NCBI GenBank assembly: GCA_030620095.1 | Contig: JAUTXW010003811.1 | Coordinates: 814,001 to 878,000 of the forward strand | Direction: 5' to 3' | Origin: Kuschelorhynchus macadamiae | Taxonomy: Eukaryota > Arthropoda > Insecta > Coleoptera > Curculionidae | Length of the DNA: 64,000 nt | Part shown: positions 1 through 11,074 of the stretch, piece after piece | How positions within the stretch are numbered: the first letter of the stretch is position 1 | Layout of the letters: each line of letters begins with the position of its first letter | Translations under genes and position numbers: made by a program | Notes under the pieces: generated by a model | What the model was told of the DNA's origin: nothing | Seen by the model: the letters and a program-made list of their open reading frames with translations, nothing else | The model's database searches: none

Positions 1-330
1 CAAAATATTGACCTGATAATTTCAGATCTTTTAGAGGCAAACTAAAAAGACATCTTGTAGATGGTAACTTTTATTCTGTTTAAGGGTTCTTAAGTTAAGT
101 AACTTAAATTGTTTTTCTTTCTGAAAGTACCTAGTATAGTTGATTTTCTAATTTTTTCTTTTCTAGTCAAATTTCATGTACCTACCTATAACTTTTTTGA
201 CGATCTACTTTTATCAGTAGATATATTTAGTTTAGTCTTTACGTTTTCTCCAATTACCGATGGTATATTTTTTATGTTCATCTGTTTTATTGGTAAAATA
301 AAAGTATTATTATTATTATTATTATTAAAG
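1..330 (+). mobile_element. 3' end of a LINE (non-LTR retrotransposon)
   Basis: The first 83 bases read as the end of a reverse-transcriptase ORF (FRGKLKRHLVDGNFYSV, then TAA at 81-83). A basic F-x-x-x-L-K-R-x-L tail is common at the C-terminus of Jockey/CR1-type LINEs. An AT-rich 3' UTR of about 220 bases follows and ends in a (TTA)n tract at 305-327, a usual LINE tail. The rest of the element lies left of the window. The clade is not certain from so little protein. Confidence 0.55.
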
Positions 331-2999
331 CCCAATTTTTTGTAATATATATTTATTCATTAAAGCTTGTAAAAACAATACAATTATCAAACACTGAGCC
401 TAATCACATCGCAACCCTCAATTTTCATTTTCGGGAACGGCAAAAAACCGCTCTCGCCGCTCTTAGAGAGACGACACGCAACGGCAATATTTGTAAACAA
501 AAATAATGAATATATTTAAGCGGAAATTCTATCTCGGAAACGTGGGGTGTGAGTCAAGAGCCACCCTTAAGTGTCAGATGCAGTCGGAGCTGTGGTTTTA
601 GGCACCCCGTTTTCCGTTTGTGTTTTACAACGCCGCACCCCGCCCTTAGCAGACATTTATATTTGAATGTACACTACATAATATTATTTTTAATATAATA
701 AAATATACCAGAGGTGTATGTTCTCAACGAGATCTTTTTCTTTTACATTTTCGTTTTAAAATTAAAATCGTGAAAACATCCACATCCGAGATTTTTTCAG
801 ATCTCCAATTACCGTTGGTCTGTCGTTTTGTCTGTCACAACATAGCTTAACAACTACTTATTCGATTCATGTAAAATTTTAGTCAACAATGAAGGGCCAT
901 ATGGGGATGAAACGGTTACATTTTGGTTTCTTACCAAATAGACCTCAAATTTTGCTAAAAAATAAAAATAGCCATATTTTATCTTGTTTTAATTGAAATT
1001 CCATATTATGTTTAACTATAAATAATATAATAGATATTTACGATTCAAGTGGGAAGGAATTAAAGGGATACGAGGTATAAAAACTGTTTCTCCCAGACCA
1101 GGGCCAGAATAATAGTAGACTCTATTACATATTCACCCCTTTGATCACCCTGTATGAAATCCTAAAATATATAAAAAAATAAATTAAAAAACACGTGTTC
1201 AAGCGTTTTTCTTTTAAATAAAAAATATTGTAATATTTAAGGGGTGGTTTCACCCCCTTGGAATTTGAGTTTTGAAAAATCGCTTTTTATCAACCTCAAC
1301 ACCATAAAATCAACCTGTACGCAAAAATTCTGCCTTTTACCTCAAGCGGTTTGAGCTGGAGCGTGTGAGTGAGTCAGTCAACTAAGTTTTTTACATATTA
1401 GTATAGAAGTATAGATTATAACTAGGTCATTCGAAAAAATAAAATCTTTTTAAAAGAGATATTTTTATTAAAACGTGCAAGAATTCAAATTAAAGTCGAT
1501 TTTTGCCGAATATTTTTAATTTTGATGGATATTTCCAAAAGTGAAATACATCTGGTTTTTAGCAAATGCAAGTTAGTAGCAATGAAAGTGACTTTTCATG
1601 TCAGTTACTCCATGAAAGCATTTTGGAGGTGTGTACCGTCTGTAATTTGTTGCGTCCTCGTAGAGGCGTGCAAAAAAAAATGTATGCTCACTGGAACACT
1701 ACAGTTTTTATTACACTAATTTTTTAATTCCGAGGGAAGGAAAGAGAATTTTTAAAATTTTTTAATTAGTGACGCTTAGCCACAAATACAGGTAGACAAT
1801 ATTATTTCCTCTTTTATCACATTTATTGGAAATTAAATCGATTTTTAGACGATAAAAAATGACTTGTCTCAGCGAGGTATAATATAAAAACAGTCTCTAA
1901 AAAGAACTTATTAATAACGTTTCATTCAGGTTGTCGAGTATGAGAAGGCCAATAAATCATCTATTAGTAGCTCCGAATCTAATTTGGTTTCTTCCATGAA
2001 TGCAATTTTCTCCAATCCAATTATTATTGGGCCAAGGTCATCGATTTTATGTCCTGATTAGATCGAGCGCGGTCTTCGATTTTGCGGCAAAGGTCATTTG
2101 CTTTATATGGGTTTTTGTTTACGAGGGGAAGTCGATAATTAGTTTTAATAAGTTTCTTTTATAAATGATAATAACAATAACTAATTCATTGAAAGAAGGC
2201 TGCTATAGTATTAAAATAAATATTACTGGGTGTTTATAAGATTGTAGGCAACAATGGTAGTATTTGGGTAATTATTTCGAATACGACGTCATTTTTTAAT
2301 GATTGGTATGGCGTTTTTTTAAGGAGCTACATAAAACGTAAAATTTGGGCAGGGTTAAAAACAATGAATTTATTAAAGAAACAAAAAAGTGACCCCTTAA
2401 AGCCGTCTACGAAAGAGACATTACCTAGCTGACCAAAAAGAAGAAAATAGGATAGCACATTGTTATCCCTGTGGAAAAATCTTATTATACATTCTAAGAT
2501 TTAAAAATATTTTTATAAAAACCAACCATGTTTTCTCAGTTTTTCAACCCTTAAATCTTTTGAATCCATCCCTTTGTTTATTATTTATTTATCTCTTTCG
2601 AGATATATTCGAGTTTATATTTTTTTGAAATCGTTATAATTTACAAAAAAAATTAACAAAAGTCCATCTGAAAGTTAATCAATGAGCATTAACTTCGTTA
2701 TTTTAGGTGTTTCATTTAATAATATATGCATAATATTGAGAGATGGCCAGAAGTCTGGAATAAAATTCACAGTTGTTGAGCGAGTATTTTTTCTAGTGCT
2801 GAAACATGATAATTGATGTTAACTTTTTCCCATTTTTCGGTTACATAATAGTTAATTGTTCTTCAACCCCCTAACCTCCAGCCACCCTAACTTTTTTTCA
2901 AATGAAAACATGCCACCAAATAGAGAAGTTTTGTGTTTTCAATAATCAGGTTTATTATATTTAAAAATTGAAACAACTACTTTAAAAATAAAAGTTTAG
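331..2999. other. No gene recognised; AT-rich intergenic DNA
   Basis: I see no coding region, RNA gene or complete element. A GC-richer stretch lies near 410-660. A lone CACCCTGTAT motif at about 1144 matches the termini of the DD41D elements seen elsewhere and may be a solo end. Short ORFs here have no recognisable motif. Confidence 0.5.
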
Positions 3000-3021
3000 T
3001 AAATTCTATTGTATCTACACG

Positions 3022-3560
3022 TCACTCAGTGCTGAAAATGTCCTCCATTCGCTCTTTGGCATTCCGAATAAGTTCAGTTGGTAAATTATGTGTCTTCACT
3101 CTAATTTTGTTCTTTAAATCCTGAATATTATCCACTCTGACAAACTCTTTCTTTCAAATATATTCAAAGAAGACAATCTATAGGCTTTAAGTCTGGGGAT
3201 CTTGACGGCCATTCAACTGTACCCCGTCTACCAGTCCAGTGATTTGGAAACGTTTAATCTAAGTATCTTCGAACGTTAATACCGAAATGTGGGGGAGCGC
3301 CCTCTTGTTGGAAGCAATTTTGTTCTTTTGGTATAGGTATCTAAATCTGCCTCATGAGGGAAAATTTAAGATCGAGAAGATATCAGCTCAAAAGTTATGA
3401 AATCTAAATAACGTTCGGCCGTAAGGTTCTTTTCAAAAAAGAATGGGCCCAAGAATCTGTTGTTGATGATATCTGCCCACACATTAACTTTCTGAGGTTG
3501 AGCGGTGATTGCGCCTATTAACCACTCCACTTAAACAGAAAGGAGCCTCATTCGAGAAAA
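3022..3560 (-). pseudogene. Fossil DD41D (rosa/VS-like) mariner-family transposase, C-terminal two thirds
   Basis: Reading the minus strand from 3560 gives FSNEAPFCLSGVVNRRNH (first catalytic block, normally FSDEA), then VNVWADI, then a QQEGAPPHF block (normally QQDGAPPH), then WPSRSPDLKPID with the third Asp. The gap from the second to the third acidic position is 41 residues, the same as in the better copies in this window. Both of the first two catalytic Asp are lost (D to N, D to E). There are several in-frame stops, frameshifts and a deletion. It is an old, inactive copy; no clear inverted repeats remain around it. Confidence 0.75.
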
Positions 3561-3623
3561 TTGTCTAGTAGAAAACCATTGTTTTAGGCACACATCATTT
3601 CCTCACAAAATTCCACATGCCTT

Positions 3624-3850
3624 TCATAATCTTCTTCCAACAAGAGACACCTTATAGCCCAAATTATCAATAGTTTTGCCACAAATGCAAGTATGTTGTT
3701 CATACACAGGCTTACTAATCCTTAACATAATGGAAATACGAAAAGTTGAGTTGTCTAAAAGATTCCCAAGATTTGAAAATGGTAGTGCATGAAACCAGGC
3801 ATTAATTTCTGATTCCCGAAGACCAAGAAAGCGAGCTTTATTCCTCAAAC
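3624..3850 (-). pseudogene. Transposon-associated protein fragment with a CxCG motif
   Basis: An open minus-strand stretch of 74 codons contains E-x-x-INAWFHALP, a LLDNSTFRISIMLR segment and HTCICGKTIDNLGY. I recall this pattern (leucine-rich segment, then C-x-C-G and LG(H)) from uncharacterised proteins of retroelement type in arthropods, where Cys and His residues follow. I cannot name the family with certainty. It abuts the DD41D fossil at 3022-3560, so the two may be unrelated fragments brought together. Confidence 0.35.
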
Positions 3851-4515
3851 ATTTGGCAAGTACAAAGAAGAGTCCTTAGTTTAGCTTAGAATATAATCAA
3901 GCTAAATTCTCTTTGACTGTTAGTTAACTATGTATCTGAAATATTAAAGTTACATAATTTTGTTCAAGAATTTAGGGCCTATAATTTTTGATATTGGCAC
4001 CCAAAATGGTGGGGTTTTTTTAAACCTACAACTCCATATTTATGAAGGAAAGCGATATGATAGCAACTACAAAGTTTTAAAAAGTTATGTTTTATGACGG
4101 CAGATAACAGCAATAACAGGTAGTAGTAATATGTAAGATAACCACAAAAATTGCAAAAAAACTGCAGATCTTATTAACAACTAACTAATTGTTTATTTAC
4201 TCTATTGATTACTCCTGGTAGACAAAGGATGTTTGACACTGAACAACCTAAAACTAAACAAAGCGCTTTATTTACCATTGAAGTTCGGTCTGAAAAACCT
4301 TCGATTCTTTTCGGATGAGTGACTACGAGTTTTTTGTATTGACATGTAATGAAGGTACTACGTTTTAGGTCATACAGTTTGAATTTTATAGCGTTACGTA
4401 CATAAATCGAATTACACAATCGATTTTATTTAAGTATCTCTTTTTGTTACTTGTGATATAGCTATTTCACAAGAGGGACTTTGATGCCTACCGTACAAAC
4501 AAAGGAAAAAACAAA
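3851..4515. other. No gene recognised
   Basis: AT-rich sequence between two transposon relics. A minus-strand open stretch at 4174-4419 has no motif that I recognise. Nothing else is supported. Confidence 0.45.
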
Positions 4516-4889
4516 TACGAGGCAGAATCAAATGAAAACCTTAAAAAAAATTTATTAAAGCAATGTACACTTCCTCAAGTGCTTCAATACCCGAAGAAGA
4601 AAAATCTATTGGGCATGTGCACAGCCACTCATGTACCGCCTGGATCACTTCATCATTACTTTGAAATTTTTTCTCACCTAAGTTGAGCGAAGACATGATA
4701 ATCGGTTGGGGCGAGGTCAGGAGTATAAGAAGGATGGGGTAGACAGTGACCCCATTAAGCATAAAGTCCTCCAAAATTACTCCATTTGAGTCCAAAACAT
4801 AAGTTAGTATAGTATTTCCTGCCGGTAGCTGTGTACGAATTTTTTTTTTGGGTTTCGGCAAAAAAGGGTAGTGCCATTCTTTGCATGTA

Positions 4890-7273
4890 CAGGGTGGTCC
4901 ACTTAAGATGCTCCCATACTTTATCTCAATAAATAAAACAGTGAGAGAGTGAGACAGTGAAAAGTTAAATACAAAAAGTATTTGACCCTAATTTATTTTT
5001 TTTATAATATTTTTATGTATACAGGATGTTCCATTGTGCCAGGACAGTAATCAACTTTTTCTTGTTAATGAAATGGTACGAATATTTCCTAATAAAATTC
5101 TAATTCTACGCTTGAATTTGAGTATTTTTTGTCATTACATAGCATACGAAATTTTGAGTAGTTTTTGAGAAAAATTAACTTTTCTAATTTTTTTCGGAAA
5201 AACAGGTTTTGGGAAAACTGTGATGTTTTCACACTTGAAGACTAAAATTGGGAATTTTGGTTATGGATCCATGGGAGTGGTTAATATTTAATACTCTGAC
5301 CTATCAAGGGCGAAAATCCATTACACAGGGTGGTCACAAATGACCATCAAAAAAATGTTTTTGTAACTAAAAATACTTAATTTTTTTACATGGAACACCC
5401 TGTATTTAGCACTTTTATTGTGTTTAGGATTTAATTCTGCATCATTCCATATATATAGTTTATATTCCAAAATTTAGTATTTTAAAAGTTATGACCAATT
5501 TTCTATAATAATTCGGATATTTTTGTTAAACATCTAACTAGACCTAAATAATATCCTATTCTAAGTTTTTTTTTAACATAATAATTAAATTTAACATTAA
5601 ATCGACAAGTAATTCAAGAAAGAAAGTAACTAATTACTTATTACAAAACATTTTCGACATAACACCCGTCTTTGGCAATACAAGTAGTATAATATTACGG
5701 TTACGGTTTTAATTTTCGCAATAATATCATTTCTAAACGTGTCTTAATTTTACAAGATATCCATGGAAAAACAAAACTAGTAAAATTGTTGCCTGGACAC
5801 CAATAAATACACAGTTTTTATTTGACATTTAGTTGCCTCTAACTCTTTTTAAAAGAAAAATGGCTTTATACAGTGTCCAAGAGCGTTTAAATCTTCATGA
5901 ATGTTACATAAGAAATAATAAGAGTCCAGCATTAGCCCTGCGTTTGTTCTCTCATGATGGACCACCATTTTGAAACTGATGAGGCAGTTTTCAATACGGC
6001 CGGCATGTTCAACCGAAAAAATACTCATTACTGGTGTAACTCAAATGAACATCGTGTAAAAGAAACGAAAAAACAGGGTTGGAGAAGGGTTTATGTGTGG
6101 TGTGGTATTATCCGTGATCGAATAATAGGTCCAGTATTTTATGTGTTTGTTCTCAATGTTGAGAGGTATTTAAATTTGTTGGAGAACGAAATATTTCTGT
6201 TAATTGACAATCTGCCGAACGATATTAAAGAAGGGCTTTTTTATCAACAAGATAGTGCTCCATATCACACTGTAGTGCCTGTTAGAAATTGTTTGAATCA
6301 ACGGTTTCCATTTTGGATTGGTCGGTACGGGACCATAGATTGGCCAGCGAGGAGCCCCGAGTTAACACCCCTGGATTTTCTTATGGGGCAACCTAAAAAA
6401 CGAGGTGTATAAAAATGGGTGTAATACTGTTCAAGATTTAAAAAGGAGAATTAGGCAAGAGATAGAAAGACTTAATGCAACAGACGCGGTTAGAAATGCT
6501 ATTGTGAGAATTAAAACCGTGTATACTACTTGTATTGCCAAAGACGGGGGTTATGTCGAAAATGTTTTGTAATAAGTAATTAGTTACTTTCTTTCTTGCA
6601 TTACTTATTGATTTAATGTTAAATTTAATTATAATGTTAAAAAAAACTTAGAATAGGATATTATTTAGGTTTAATTAGATTTTTAACAAAAATACCCGAA
6701 TTATTATAGAAAATTGGTCATAACTTGGAATGATGCAGAATTAAATCCTAAACACAATAAAAGTGCTAAATACAGGGTGTTCCATTTAAAAAAAATAAGT
6801 TTTTTTGGTGATAAAAACATTTTTTTGATGGTCATTTGTGACCACCCTGTATAATGGATTTTCGCTCTTGATAGGTCAGAGTATTAAATATTAATTACTC
6901 CCATGGATCCATAACCAAAATTCACAATTTTTGTCTTCAGGTGTGAAAAAATCACATTTTTTCAAAAACCTGTTTTTCCGAAAAAAATTAGAAAAGTTAA
7001 TTTTTCTCAAAAACTACTCAAAATTTCGTATGTTGTGTAATGACAAAAAATACTCAAAATCAAGCGCAGAATTAGAATTTCTAAAAATATTTGTACCATT
7101 TCATTAAAAAAAAAAAAGTTGGTTACTGTCTTGGCACAATGGAACACCCTGTATACACAAAAATATTATAAAAAAAATTAAATTAGGATCAAATACTTTT
7201 TGTATTTAACTTTTTTTCTCAGTGTCTTATTTATTGAGATAAGGTATAGGAGCATCTTAAGTGGACCACCCTG
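4890..7273 (+). mobile_element. DD41D mariner-family element with about 0.75-0.8-kb inverted repeats (copy A)
   Basis: The element begins CAGGGTGGTCCACTTAAGAT and ends with the complement (atcttaagtggaccaccctg at 7273), each next to TA (4888-4889, 7274-7275). The two arms (about 4890-5705 and 6520-7273) are inverted copies of each other. Each arm carries further motifs: ACAGGATGTTCCATTGTGCC near 5031 and its complement near 7130, and CAGGGTGGTCACAAATGACC near 5328 with its complement near 6835. It is inserted in the mariner transposase gene. Confidence 0.85.
5860..6572 (+). pseudogene. DD41D transposase, internally deleted (copy A)
   Basis: ATG at 5860 opens MALYSVQERLNLHECY, an N-terminal helix-turn-helix region. 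About 100 codons are then missing, and the reading resumes in another frame just before the first catalytic block (ETDEAVFN, near 5975). Next come VYVWCGIIRDRIIGPVF, YQQDSAPYH (second Asp) and WPARSPELTPLD (third Asp). The spacing here is 40 residues, one fewer than 41, because of a one-codon loss. A frameshift near 6380 breaks the LDFFLWG block; the tail reads GNLKNEVYKNG to IAKDGGYVENVL and a stop at 6570-6572. The last 35 or so codons lie inside the right inverted repeat. Not functional. Confidence 0.85.
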
Positions 7274-7671
7274 TACTCCTGATTTTAGGTTGATGATAGT
7301 GGACCCACAACTTATCTCCAGTCACCAGCCTTGTCAGAAAAGCCTCTCCTTCGGCTTCATTCCGACGCAAAAGTTCTTCACAAGCATCAACGAACGCGGC
7401 ATTGTTTCAATTTTGGGGTCAATTGCTGTGGCACCTATGTTGCAGATACTTTCTAAAAATTGAATATATCGTGCATAATATGGTACACAGAACCACGACT
7501 CATTTTCAAAACTGCAATGATTTCATCCAGGATAACACGACGATTTTTTTCACTGAGGATTCAACTGCCGAAATGGACTCAAGAGCCTGTTTTAAAATTT
7601 ATTGTTCCGTTCATATACTTGCTGAAGTGACAAACATGAATTTCCGTAATGAATATCAATTAGTTTAAAGC

Positions 7672-7980
7672 CATAGCGCAGAGCTCCAGTGGACTTGCCA
7701 TTTTGAAACTGCCAGGGTGACAACACTTTCAATTTTTCCTACGATATGTCATTAACAGAAACTTTTAGATTTTAATAATAACATATCTGCTAAGTTTTAA
7801 GACAAGGTTTTTTTTTAAGACACTTTTAAAGTTTTTATTTGAGTCTGCCTCGTAAAAATGTACGTTCATCAGACATTGTTTACAATCAATAAAAAATTAT
7901 TTATCACAAAACCATCAATTTATTCGAAAAAATAATAGAAAAATAATTTTAAACTAAATATACACACATTCTTGTTTTTA
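7672..7980. repeat. Direct repeat unit 1 (mariner end plus flank)
   Basis: This stretch holds the 5' end of the mariner transposase gene, its right inverted repeat, the TA, and about 100 bases of outside DNA. It is matched, in the same orientation, by 8610-8950. The match covers the flank beyond the mariner end, so it is a duplication of the locus rather than two independent insertions. Confidence 0.8.
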
Positions 7981-8031
7981 AATAATGTCTTGCGATTGGA
8001 GCCAGCGGCAATTTGCGCGTTCATGCTATGA

Positions 8032-8650
8032 TTGCAAGGAGCAAATGTTCTCCCGCTAGATCCTATTTCTAATATCAAAGTAATACAGCAAAATCTTATT
8101 TATTTTATTATGCTGATTACCAATCTGTCTTGCAAAAGTCTCAATTGGCATCATTTCACTTCAGATATTCCCAAAACTAGTTTCACCAACCTATACCTGT
8201 TCGCCGACGACACTGCTGTCATTACAATTAATAAGAATCTTAACTAACAGACTACAAAATCATCTCAGCCTCATACAAAATTGGATGAACTCATGGAAGC
8301 TGAATCCGAATCCGAATAAAACCTGGGCCAAGAGGGAGCACCCTGCTAAAGAAGTCAAATTATTAAACATCGAAATAAATTTAACAAAGAAAGCCGAATA
8401 CCTGAGTCATTTTTGACAGGAGCTTGAATTGGTCTGCTCACATCCACAAGAACATTAAAAAAGGTTGTATTTGCCTTCCTTTACTCAATCCTACACTGAA
8501 AGAACAAATTAAATCTTAGAATCAAAATTAGTATTTTTAAAGCATACCATAACAATTAAAAAAAGAAGTTACAAACTTTTTAAAACAAATATTGAAGAAT
8601 CATGCTTGGAGACAAACATGAATATCCGTAATGTATTTTATTTTACGATG
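8032..8650 (+). pseudogene. Jockey-type LINE reverse transcriptase fragment
   Basis: The frame contains QGANVLPLD (degraded PQGSVLGPLL), NDIP-like SDIPKTSFTNLYLFADDTAV with the FADD box of the reverse-transcriptase palm, and, after a one-base frameshift near 8246, NRLQNHLSLIQNWMNSWKLN, the usual helix after FADD in Jockey-clade enzymes. Further LINE-like sequence (NLTKKAEYL) follows with stops. The endonuclease, fingers and tail are missing. It lies between the two direct repeat units. Confidence 0.7.
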
Positions 8651-8830
8651 CAAGAAATGTGCAAGAAACGAATACCAGAACGCTGCTCCTCCCTAGTGCA
8701 GTGCTCCAGTGGACTTGCCATTTTAAAACTGTCAGGGTGACAACATTTTCAATTTTTCCTACGATATGTCATTAACAATCCTTCTAGATCTCAAAAATAA
8801 TAATAGTGGATTTTTTACGATTCTGCCTCG
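8610..8830 (-). pseudogene. mariner transposase N-terminal fragment
   Basis: On the minus strand the reading starts at the ATG near 8719 with MASPLEHCTREEQRSGIRFL, a typical mariner N-terminus (REEQR-x-x-IRFL). It continues for about 40 codons, then loses frame. Only the first helix-turn-helix region is present, with the inverted-repeat end at 8830. Confidence 0.7.
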
Positions 8831-8950
8831 TAAAAATGTATGTTCATCAGGCATTGTTTATAATCAATGAAAAATTATTTATCACAAAACCATCAGTTTA
8901 TTCGAAGAAATAATAGAAAAATAATCTACAAGTATTCTTGTTTTCAACTT
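8610..8950. repeat. Direct repeat unit 2 (mariner end plus flank)
   Basis: It matches 7672-7980 over the mariner start region, the inverted repeat ending at 8830 (gattctgcctcg, then TA 8831-8832) and the DNA beyond it up to the run TTTATTCGAAGAAATAATAG. It keeps about 60 bases of mariner N-terminal coding DNA that unit 1 has lost, so unit 1 suffered a deletion after the duplication. Confidence 0.8.
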
Positions 8951-9719
8951 CCCGTTGCTATGGTAATGTTGAAAAATAAAGCATACATTTCGGTTAAAGC
9001 TCACGTAAAGTACCTCAATGACAGATTTTAAATATCTACACAATTTTATTTTTTGGAAAAACAATTAGACTATCCAAATAAGTACCAAATATGAGAATAT
9101 GGATTTAGAAAAATGCGAACTAAACAAAATTATCGGAATTTTGGGGTATACGCTTACACACATATTCATGTCTTAAGGAAATTTCTACACCATCACTTAT
9201 CGTATAAAACTTTCCATAAATCTATTAACCGTACTGAAATAAGACAGACACAACATAAATCACGTTTAGCATTTATTTATTGGTCGGAGATTTTTTTAAA
9301 GCCCCAGGATATTAATTACCAAGGTTATGGCGTCAGAACCTTTTCACTCTTTTCCGAGGAACCTTGTAAAATCAAGCGTTTACATGCACAATTCACGATC
9401 CTTTCTAGATAATCTGGACAGATTGTGTCAGTTTTTGTTGAAATTTCACGATATGTTGATTACCATGTAACAGTTTTTGCTTTATTGTATGTTTTTCTTA
9501 TAAACAATTTTGTCACTAAAAATGTTTGCTAGAAAAATACCACAGTGACTGTTTTAAGTTATCGCCTAGAATTTCCTCCAACTCCGAACATAGCATTTTT
9601 GCATGTTTATAAGCAGTACCAACTTGTGTCATATCGTCAAAAGCTAGGACAATATTGATGTCAAATTAAAAAAAAATAATTACTTTAAGAAATTTATGTA
9701 AGATTTAATTCGAAATCTG

Positions 9720-9721
<2 letters not shown>
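8951..9721. other. No gene recognised
   Basis: A plus-strand open stretch of 99 codons at 9113-9412 shows no motif that I know. The rest is AT-rich. No element ends were found. Confidence 0.45.

Positions 9722-9793
<72 letters not shown>
9722..9793. repeat. (TA)n microsatellite
   Basis: An almost pure TA tract of about 70 bases directly left of a hairpin element. Confidence 0.97.
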
Positions 9794-9797
<4 letters not shown>

Positions 9798-9937
9798 TGA
9801 TTTTTACTCCTTGACGGATGGAAAAATACAATGTGTTTTCATTCCGGGTGTACATCCGTTCACTACTGTCGTTCTGAAAAGCAAGCAAAACTGTTCTTTT
9901 CAGAACGACAGTAGTGAACGGATGTACACCCGGAATG

Positions 9938-9941
<4 letters not shown>
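9793..9941 (+). mobile_element. Hairpin (foldback) element in (TA)n, copy 1
   Basis: After a unique leader (GTTGATTTTTACTCCTTGAC, then ATGGAAAAATACAATGTG) come two inverted arms, 9836-9881 and 9896-9941, that pair nearly perfectly (cattccgggtgtacatccgt and its complement) around a 14-base loop. The unit is bordered on both sides by (TA)n. It has no coding capacity. A longer copy in the opposite orientation is at 28634-28917. The class is unknown; the TA borders suggest a Tc1/mariner-type or microsatellite-targeting MITE. Confidence 0.85.
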
Positions 9942-9996
<55 letters not shown>

Positions 9997-10005
9997 TTAT
10001 ATATA
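9941..10005. repeat. (TA)n microsatellite
   Basis: A TA tract of about 60 bases, ending with a CTTATATATA interruption, directly right of the hairpin element. Confidence 0.97.
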
Positions 10006-10146
10006 ACTTGTAGCTACAGCGATAAAAGAAAAATGGAATGATCTAAAAGAATTTACAGCTTTAACTTACAACGATTTTATAGAAGTAACCCTAACTAACT
10101 AAAAAGTAAAGTACGAAAAAATAAAAAATCTAATCTAATCTACTCA

Positions 10147-10450
10147 GTACCCTGTTTAAAGTGTCCTGCGAAATATATAGGCATGACCACTCAACTATTC
10201 GAGAATAGGTTGAAGGGACATAAGTTGATACAAAAAATGCATCGACAGCCTTACACAAACACGAAAAAATAAAAAAACATGAATTTGATTACGCCAGTAC
10301 CAAAATATTAGATACTGACAATAAATATCATAAACTTATTATAAAAGAAATGCTTCGAATAAAAAAAAGAAAAATACGCTGTTAATAACAAGCAAGACGT
10401 AAAAAATCTAAGCCAAATTTACTACAACTTAATACATGCATTATAACAAA
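10147..10450 (+). pseudogene. Penelope-like retroelement, GIY-YIG endonuclease remnant
   Basis: The frame reads VPCLKCPAKYIGMTTQLFEN, then RLKGHK, and, after a frameshift near the A-rich run at about 10265, HEFDYASTKILDTDNKYHKL, IIKEMLRIKK, VNNKQDVKNLSQIYYNLI. A VPC-x-x-C-x-x-x-YIGMT start followed by R-x-x-x-H and a later Glu is the GIY-YIG nuclease layout that ends Penelope-like elements, where it nicks the target DNA. The reverse transcriptase that should precede it is absent. Stops and frameshifts show that it is dead. Confidence 0.7.
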
Positions 10451-10859
10451 ATATAAATAATTTCTACATCACTTATATTTATTAATTTACAATAGATTTA
10501 AATCGTTATCTCGAAGTACTGATTCTACCTCGAATAAGCTAAACAAAAGGGAAAAAATATATTCCTCAAGTGTTGAATTTTAAACAAATTAGTTGGCAAG
10601 CAGATTAGCAACCGAGAAGTAAACAATAAGCATTTTTCGAGGTATGTATCAATTTTTGTCCCATTTTTGTTTAAATTTTAAAACGTATTGTGCTTTTTTA
10701 TTCTAAGATGTATGATATTGTAAGTGTAAATTTTATACCAATGTTAACAATTTGTAAAATTTTAAAATTATTTTAGGTTTATTGTGTAATTCAAAAGGAA
10801 ACGTCAAGGAAATAGCAAGTTTCATTATAAAACATAAACCTATACCCAAGGAAACTAAA

Positions 10860-10862
<3 letters not shown>
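10451..10862. other. No gene recognised
   Basis: AT-rich DNA following the Penelope remnant; it may include that element's 3' UTR. No motif seen. Confidence 0.4.

Positions 10863-10921
<59 letters not shown>
10863..10921. repeat. (TA)n microsatellite
   Basis: A pure TA tract of about 58 bases. Confidence 0.97.
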
Positions 10922-10924
<3 letters not shown>

Positions 10925-11074
10925 CATGAATTAAATACTTATAAATCAATATAAAAGAAGATAAGATGCACAAAATAGAATTTAATTCATAAAGATAAAC
11001 AGTAAACAAATACCAAAAAATATAGAAAAAAAATAAGAAGCTAGTGGTAAAAATCAAGCTGCAATTAAAAATAT

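Larger units (their letters stand above)
4541..7701 (-). pseudogene. mariner transposase, split and degenerate
   Basis: On the minus strand the start is near MASPLEL (ATG at 7701-7699). Then come a helix-turn-helix segment with VILDEIIAVLKMSRGSVYHI, a linker, and LLRRNEAEGEAFLTRLVTGD (first catalytic block VTGDETW, here VTGDKLW) near 7330. The insert 4890-7273 follows. The reading resumes at 4887 with KEWHYPFLPKPKKK, a FMLNGVTV segment and YTPDLAPTDYHVFAQLR, which holds the third Asp, then FQSNDEVIQAVHEWL to a stop at 4541. The segment with the second catalytic Asp is deleted. Several stops and frameshifts are present. The match to the DD34D mariner layout is clear; the subfamily is not decided. 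Confidence 0.85.
4518..7852 (-). mobile_element. mariner (DD34D) element, interrupted by a DD41D element
   Basis: The ends are inverted repeats: CGAGGCAGAATCAAATGAAA at 4518 and its near complement (tttttatttgagtctgcctcg) ending at 7852. Each is flanked by TA (4516-4517, 7853-7854), the target duplication of mariner elements. The transposase runs on the minus strand and is cut in two by the DD41D element at 4890-7273. Removing that insert would leave about 950 bases, shorter than a usual 1.3-kb mariner because of an internal deletion in the second half. Confidence 0.85.

Noticed and set aside
109..345. 78-codon hydrophobic frame at the left edge
   Set aside because: It covers the AT-rich LINE 3' UTR and the (TTA)n tail, which reads as poly-Leu.
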